From contig JBDTIZ010000289.1 in NCBI GenBank assembly GCA_039936115.1, forward strand, positions 1 to 11,292: a DNA stretch of 11,292 nt. Direction: 5' to 3'. Positions within the stretch are counted from its first letter, which is position 1, and each line of letters starts with the position of its first letter. The notes beneath the pieces are model-generated. The model worked only from the letters and a program-made list of their open reading frames with translations. It did no database searches and was not told where the DNA came from. Positions 7,166 to 11,292 of this stretch are shown here, piece by piece. This stretch comes from DATIJJ01 sp039936115 (GTDB taxonomy: Bacteria; Pseudomonadota; Gammaproteobacteria; DSM-16500). The position numbers were made by a program, and so were the translations under genes.

Positions 7166-9118
7166 ATGTCAATCGGTTCAAAACTGAAACATTATGTAAT
7201 CGGTGATCCACTAAACCCCTTCACTCCCAATATCTTGCGTCACGTTTCGTTAGTGGCTTTTCTTGCATGGGTGGGTTTAGGAGCAGATGGATTATCGTCC
7301 TCTTGCTATGGCCCAGAAGAAGCGTTTGTGGCGCTAGGTCACAATCCGCATCTGGCCATTTATATTGCTTTGGCCACGGCTATTACTGTTTTTGTGATTT
7401 CATTGGGCTACAACCAAGTGATTGAGTTATTTCCTAGTGGTGGCGGTGGTTATAAAGTCGCAACTCAATTACTAGGATCTTATGTAGGATTGATTTCAGG
7501 CGCGGCGTTAATCGTCGATTATGTGTTAACGATTGCGGTATCCGTTGCCAGTGGCACTGATGCACTTTTTAGTATGTTCCCAAAAGCCGTGCTACCTTAT
7601 AAATTATTGGCAGAATCTATGATCCTGATTTTGTTGATGGTAATAAATTTTCGCGGCATGAAAGAATCCATTAAATTGCTGCTGCCGATTTTTCTAGGCT
7701 TTGTCATCATCCATTTCTCATTGATTGTTTACGGCATTGCTGCACATAGCAAAGATTTAATTGGAATTATTCCCGACACATTGTCAGAAACAAAAAGAAT
7801 GGCAGCGGCAATTGGCTGGATTCCGCTGCTTGCGATTATGTTACATGCTTACTCATTAGGAAGCGGAACTTACACCGGTCTTGAAGCGGTTTCAAACAAT
7901 GTGAATCGACTAAGCGAACCGCGTGTCAGAACAGGTAAGTGGACGATGTTTTATATGGCAACGTCTCTGAGCTTTACTGCAGCTGGTTTCATGCTGCTTT
8001 ATCTATTGTGGAATGCAACGCCCACTGTCGGTCAAACTCTAAACGCTGTCGTGTTTCATTCTATCCTGGGTGATTCGATGACAGGCAAGATTTTACTTAT
8101 TATCACGCTGGCATTAGAAGCCAGTCTCTTATACGTCGGTGCAAATACTGGATTTTTAGCAGGTCCCAGCGTACTCGCAAACATGGCGGTGGATAGCTGG
8201 GTACCGAATCGTTTTCGACATCTTTCAACCCGACTTGTTATTCAAAATGGTTTAATTTTATTTGGTATTTCAGCGCTGGCGATTTTACTTTGGACTCACG
8301 GACGAGTTTCTGTTCTGGTGATTCTATATAGTATCAATGTGTTCATCACATTTTCACTTTCGTTACTTGGGCTCTGTGTTTATTGGGCAAAACATCGAAC
8401 TGAAGCATCGCCGCAATGGAAAGCACGACTTGCGTTTTCTTTTTTCGCTCTGTTTATCACTACAAGTATTTTGTGTGTCACGATGGCAACAAAATTTGGT
8501 TCTGGCGGTTGGATGACTGTCGTGATTACCTGTACCGTAATAGCATTATGTTTATTTATTAAAAGACACTATAACTCTGTTAACAAAAAATTAATTGAGC
8601 TTGATAAACAACTAAAACAACCTATCAATATAATAAAATCGCCTCCCATCGTACCTGATCCTTCACAGCCTACCGCCGTTATTTTTGTCGGCAAGAGTTT
8701 TGGTGTAGGTATGCATACTTTGTTGTGCGTATTGCGCATTTTTCCACGCTACTTTAAAAATTTTATTTTTGTGAGTGTAGGCATCGTCGATGTAGAAAGT
8801 TTCTCCGCAGGCCCCGCGCTTGAAAAAATGCAGCAGGAAGTCAATGAGATGTTAAAATATTTCGTTGATTATTGTCAGGAATATGATTTGGCTGCAGAAA
8901 GCTATGCTGCATTTGGGACTGACACAGTGGATAAATTAGATATTCTGGCGGAACAAGTCAGTGAAAAATATCCGAATTGTATTTTCTTTTCGAGTAAATT
9001 AGTTTTTGAACATGATAATTGGATTACGCGAATTTTACATAATGAAACGCCCACCACGTTACAACGACATCTGCATTTACAAGGCAAAGAGCTGATGATT
9101 TTGCCAATGAAAATATAA
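7166..9118 (+). CDS. KimA-type APC-superfamily potassium importer (probable)
   Basis: This 650-residue integral membrane protein has about 12 hydrophobic segments between residues 27 and 466, then a cytoplasmic domain of about 150 residues with alternating strands and helices (about 503-650). It belongs to the APC superfamily and is usually annotated as an amino-acid permease. Several features point instead to the proton-coupled potassium importer KimA (YdaO) of Bacillus: GADGLSSSCYGPEE (39-52), FPSGGGGY (89-96), VDYVLTIAVSVASGTDA (117-133) and TGLEAVSNN (237-245). D41/Y48 and D118/T122/S126 have the same spacing as the residues I recall for proton coupling and potassium binding in KimA (D36/Y43 and D117/T121/S125). 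T237 and Y388 may match two further ligands. The length is close to KimA's roughly 600 residues. The ATG at 7166 fits the conserved N-terminus, although the ribosome site is weak. The stop is TAA at 9116-9118. Its role would be potassium uptake; transport of another substrate cannot be excluded. Confidence 0.85.
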   Translation: MSIGSKLKHYVIGDPLNPFTPNILRHVSLVAFLAWVGLGADGLSSSCYGPEEAFVALGHNPHLAIYIALATAITVFVISLGYNQVIELFPSGGGGYKVATQLLGSYVGLISGAALIVDYVLTIAVSVASGTDALFSMFPKAVLPYKLLAESMILILLMVINFRGMKESIKLLLPIFLGFVIIHFSLIVYGIAAHSKDLIGIIPDTLSETKRMAAAIGWIPLLAIMLHAYSLGSGTYTGLEAVSNNVNRLSEPRVRTGKWTMFYMATSLSFTAAGFMLLYLLWNATPTVGQTLNAVVFHSILGDSMTGKILLIITLALEASLLYVGANTGFLAGPSVLANMAVDSWVPNRFRHLSTRLVIQNGLILFGISALAILLWTHGRVSVLVILYSINVFITFSLSLLGLCVYWAKHRTEASPQWKARLAFSFFALFITTSILCVTMATKFGSGGWMTVVITCTVIALCLFIKRHYNSVNKKLIELDKQLKQPINIIKSPPIVPDPSQPTAVIFVGKSFGVGMHTLLCVLRIFPRYFKNFIFVSVGIVDVESFSAGPALEKMQQEVNEMLKYFVDYCQEYDLAAESYAAFGTDTVDKLDILAEQVSEKYPNCIFFSSKLVFEHDNWITRILHNETPTTLQRHLHLQGKELMILPMKI

Positions 9119-9203
9119 AATATAATCTCTAGTTACTGCCCCCAAGACAGATAAATGCAAAAATGCTGTATTTCATTAGTAGGCATCTATAACGCCTCTG
9201 AAC

Positions 9204-9209
9204 TATAAT
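9204..9209 (+). promoter_or_regulatory. Possible -10 hexamer upstream of the coiled-coil gene
   Basis: A perfect TATAAT lies 88 bases before the preferred start of the next gene, in an AT-rich stretch. No acceptable -35 hexamer is found at 16-18 bases spacing, so the call is weak. The 179-base gap between this gene and the transporter argues for an independent promoter. No convincing terminator was seen after the transporter. Confidence 0.25.
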
Positions 9210-9287
9210 ATATGTAAATATATAGATTGTGTGAATCCAATATAAACAATAATGAGTGCAAACAATAAGTTGCTGTTAATGCAAAAC

Positions 9288-9300
9288 AGAGGTGGGTATG
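9288..9300 (+). promoter_or_regulatory. Ribosome binding site that sets the start of the coiled-coil gene
   Basis: AGAGGT (9288-9293) precedes ATG at 9298-9300 by four bases. An in-frame GTG at 9292 would overlap this purine-rich site and have no room for a ribosome site of its own. The ATG at 9298 is therefore the better start, giving 556 residues instead of 558. Confidence 0.7.
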
Positions 9301-10968
9301 TTCAATAGAGTTCTGGAAATTATACAAACTGAGCTAAAAGTAGCTGAAGAAGAAAGAGCTGAAGTTATTGAGAATAAATTAACTATATTAGTGACAGCAA
9401 TTAATGAAACGATTGCAGCTATTAATTCTAGTCCGTCGGAAGAACCGAAAAATAAAAAAATTGCTGAACAGGTGGAAAAGTTAGATTTAGTAAAAAAAGG
9501 GCTGGAATCAAAAGAACCCAATATAGATACCCTCAGTTTACAAGCTCAGAAAATATTGCAATCTCTTGCGAGCCTCATGTTAACTATGGGAACCAACTCT
9601 AAACCTGAAGACGTGGCTTCCTCAGTAATTGGCGAATCTACTGAATTTCGCATATTTAAGGAAGCGGGCAATTTTAACCGAGAGGTGGAAGAAGGCGGCG
9701 AGTCCGAACAAATGGTAATTGCAGGTAATGCAAGAGCAAAACTTGAGATTAAAGTTAAAACACTTTCAATACTTGAAGAAAAAGAGTTAACATCAGACCA
9801 TCTTAATACATTAATACAACAAAAACGCGATGCTCTCATTCGACATCGACAAGCGGTTAAAGCTGATAAAACGAAAGATGCAAATATAGGACCTGTTTCA
9901 ATTAGCGAGGAGCAAGCGGTTACAATCGATGTATTAAGCGATATTGTCAAATCACAAGATACTGAAAAAAAACCAGACATTATTGTCAAAGGGAAAATTA
10001 AAGAATATAAAGATCTCATAGAAATAATCAATAAATTTTGTAACGCATCTCAAAGACATACCCAATTTCTTAAAGCAAAAGCAGCCATCGATAAACAAAT
10101 AACTTTACTAAGAAATTCTTTTCTAACTTCTTCCCAAAACAAAAGGCCTTTAATGAAAGCGCAATTAGTAACAATGCGCACTGATACTGATAAGGTCAAA
10201 AGTGCTGGTGCAAAAAAAATTATTAAAGTATTAGACAAACTACAAAGCATGATAGCAAAAATTATTCCGGACCATGAACTTGCTTATATAGATAGTATAA
10301 GATTTGCGGGTGCCAATTATACAAATCAAGATGCCCAAAAATTTTATGACATCAGCGGTATCCTAGATAATATAAAAAGAAGATTTGAAAACGTTCAAAA
10401 TATAATAAAAGAATGGTTAGAATTTTTATTATCAGAACAAGCACTCGCGCCTATAAAAGATAAATCAAATAGTGATAAATCGATGAACAGTGGTGGTTTT
10501 AGCCGCGAAGGTCTTGCGATTAAAAAACAAGAATTAAAAGACTTAGTTCTTGCCCTGAATAAAGAAATAGATGTTCTCAAATCACAAGCTAATGAATTTG
10601 AAATGCTACCTAAGCAGGCGTCTAGTCGATTTTCACTTTCAGTCAAAACCGACATGACAAATACAACGCCAGAAAAACGGTTGCACAGCTCATCTGTATC
10701 ATCCAGATCTAGTCAAAGCACTCCCTCTACCTCGGGAAGTACTACTCCAAAAAAATCCGGAAAGGATTCACCTTCTACACCAAGTAAGTCAGGTTTGTTA
10801 TCAACATTTTTTCGCAGCGGGTCGATGAGTAGCTCGCGCTCTAGCTCTACGCCAACTACACCTAAGTCTGGAAAAGAGTCACCCAACACTGATTCCCCTA
10901 TACCTCCTTTCAGTTTGTCATCTATTCCTGAAGAGCAAAAATTTAAAACCACCCTGAAAAAGAAATAA
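9298..10968 (+). CDS. Coiled-coil protein with Ser/Thr/Pro-rich tail, putative effector
   Basis: I do not recognise a family for this 556-residue protein. Residues about 1-440 are predominantly helical and charged, with heptad-like Leu/Ile/Lys/Glu patterning (for example 10-95, 145-190, 245-320 and 400-435). From about residue 445 the composition changes sharply to a Ser/Thr/Pro/Lys/Gly-rich, presumably disordered tail. In the tail, TTPKKSGKDSP and TTPKSGKESP are near-duplicates (bases 10741 and 10855 onward), and LLSTFFRSGS (about 500-509) is an isolated hydrophobic island. The protein ends IPEEQKFKTTLKKK. There is no signal peptide, membrane helix or catalytic motif. The ending is TAA at 10966-10968, with no strong terminator immediately after. 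A helical body plus disordered tail with many Ser/Thr-Pro sites resembles secreted proteins of intracellular bacteria. That is inference; a structural or phage-like protein is not excluded. Confidence 0.8.
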   Translation: MFNRVLEIIQTELKVAEEERAEVIENKLTILVTAINETIAAINSSPSEEPKNKKIAEQVEKLDLVKKGLESKEPNIDTLSLQAQKILQSLASLMLTMGTNSKPEDVASSVIGESTEFRIFKEAGNFNREVEEGGESEQMVIAGNARAKLEIKVKTLSILEEKELTSDHLNTLIQQKRDALIRHRQAVKADKTKDANIGPVSISEEQAVTIDVLSDIVKSQDTEKKPDIIVKGKIKEYKDLIEIINKFCNASQRHTQFLKAKAAIDKQITLLRNSFLTSSQNKRPLMKAQLVTMRTDTDKVKSAGAKKIIKVLDKLQSMIAKIIPDHELAYIDSIRFAGANYTNQDAQKFYDISGILDNIKRRFENVQNIIKEWLEFLLSEQALAPIKDKSNSDKSMNSGGFSREGLAIKKQELKDLVLALNKEIDVLKSQANEFEMLPKQASSRFSLSVKTDMTNTTPEKRLHSSSVSSRSSQSTPSTSGSTTPKKSGKDSPSTPSKSGLLSTFFRSGSMSSSRSSSTPTTPKSGKESPNTDSPIPPFSLSSIPEEQKFKTTLKKK

Positions 10969-11178
10969 TTGAATCTATTATCGTCGTGTGAGTTTTTTTG
11001 TTGGGATGAATCCTGATGAACGGATACATCTTCTACAAATCAAAACAGATGCCAAGTTGACAGGATATCGCGGACAAGCCGCGGTACGACGGCGTTATAA
11101 AATTAAGAATGTCTTTCCACAAGCTGCACGATAACGTCGTATCTCTCTACCAGCCGTCATACCGTCGTTGTTGCAGAT
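10969..11178. other. Non-coding region with short palindromes
   Basis: No gene is supported here. A hairpin with arms 11005-11013 and 11022-11030 (8 of 9 pairs, eight-base loop) is a weak terminator candidate for the preceding gene. TATCGCGG (11066-11073) and CCGCGGTA (11079-11086) form an eight-pair stem, one of them G-U, around ACAAG. This resembles the dispersed extragenic palindromes common in Rickettsia and other host-associated bacteria. TACGACGGCGTTAT (11085-11098) pairs with ATAACGTCGTA (11131-11141) through a three-base bulge, and CCGTCATACCGTCGT (11154-11168) is related. The region looks like layered remnants of repetitive palindromes. Confidence 0.55.
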
Positions 11179-11292
11179 TTTTTTGCTTTTGTAGGCGCGA
11201 ACCTGTGTGATTGCCCTGCGGCCTAAATATGCAGCATTATTTCTTCGATAGAGAGGGCGAACACACAGGTTCGCCCCTATAAAAGCAAGAAA
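11179..11292. repeat. Composite inverted REP-like element reaching the right edge
   Basis: The arms 11179-11217 and 11254-11292 are 39 bases each and complementary at 34 positions, around a 36-base centre. The outer 31 bases match at 28. The right arm contains its own perfect hairpin: GGGCGAAC, six-base loop, GTTCGCCC (11255-11276). The left arm contains a decayed copy of the same unit in the opposite orientation. Two inverted REP-like units around a spacer is the layout of a BIME or MITE. The window stops inside or exactly at the right end, so the outer boundary is unknown. Confidence 0.75.

Noticed and set aside
9181..9200. Small inverted repeat AGGC/GCCT after the transporter as a terminator
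   Set aside because: The stem is only four pairs and no T run follows.
9292..9297. GTG at 9292 as the start of the coiled-coil gene
   Set aside because: It falls inside the purine-rich ribosome site that fits the ATG at 9298.
9546..10031. 161-codon open frame on the minus strand
   Set aside because: It lies wholly antisense to the coiled-coil gene. Its composition (Ser/Leu/Cys/Arg-rich) is that of a shadow frame, and the forward frame has a ribosome site and coherent helical patterning.

Overview
The window looks like an accessory segment of an AT-rich, host-adapted gammaproteobacterium. The most likely group is the Legionellales (Legionella, Coxiella or Berkiella-like). This is inferred from three very large or low-complexity proteins of effector type (ankyrin/solenoid, TPR plus nucleotidyltransferase, coiled coil plus Ser/Thr/Pro tail), a PmrA-box-like promoter element upstream of one of them, and scattered REP-like palindromes. 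No rRNA, tRNA, CRISPR array, transposase or phage gene was seen, so the taxonomic assignment rests on style and context only.

Layout: bases 1-97 hold a degenerate G-rich tandem repeat that runs off the left edge. A 1237-residue protein follows on the minus strand (144-3857). It has a putative EF-hand-like loop, TPR-like helices, a Lys/Glu-rich helical linker, a poly(A) polymerase/CCA-type nucleotidyltransferase head, and a C-terminal solenoid in which one ~30-residue motif recurs five times with an alternating period. Upstream of it on the same strand (3945-6761) is a 938-residue protein with an ankyrin repeat near its N-terminus, a long helical solenoid and an acidic C-terminus. The 87-base gap between the two holds a perfect 15-bp inverted repeat.

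The 404-base divergent region (6762-7165) contains a PmrA-box-like element with a well-placed -10 for the leftward gene, a 97-bp near-perfect hairpin, and a perfect 10-bp inverted repeat ending 2 bases before the rightward start codon. The rightward gene (7166-9118) is an APC-superfamily transporter that resembles the KimA-type potassium importer more closely than an amino-acid permease. It is followed by a 556-residue coiled-coil protein (9298-10968) with a disordered tail rich in Ser/Thr-Pro sites. The last 324 bases are non-coding and contain several palindromes, including a ~114-bp composite inverted repeat that reaches the window's right edge.

Working together: the only gene with a recognisable housekeeping role is the potassium transporter. 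The other three have the architecture of secreted host-interaction proteins, and the leftward pair may be transcribed together from the PmrA-like promoter. Secretion and effector function are inferences; the most distinctive item is the nucleotidyltransferase-solenoid protein.
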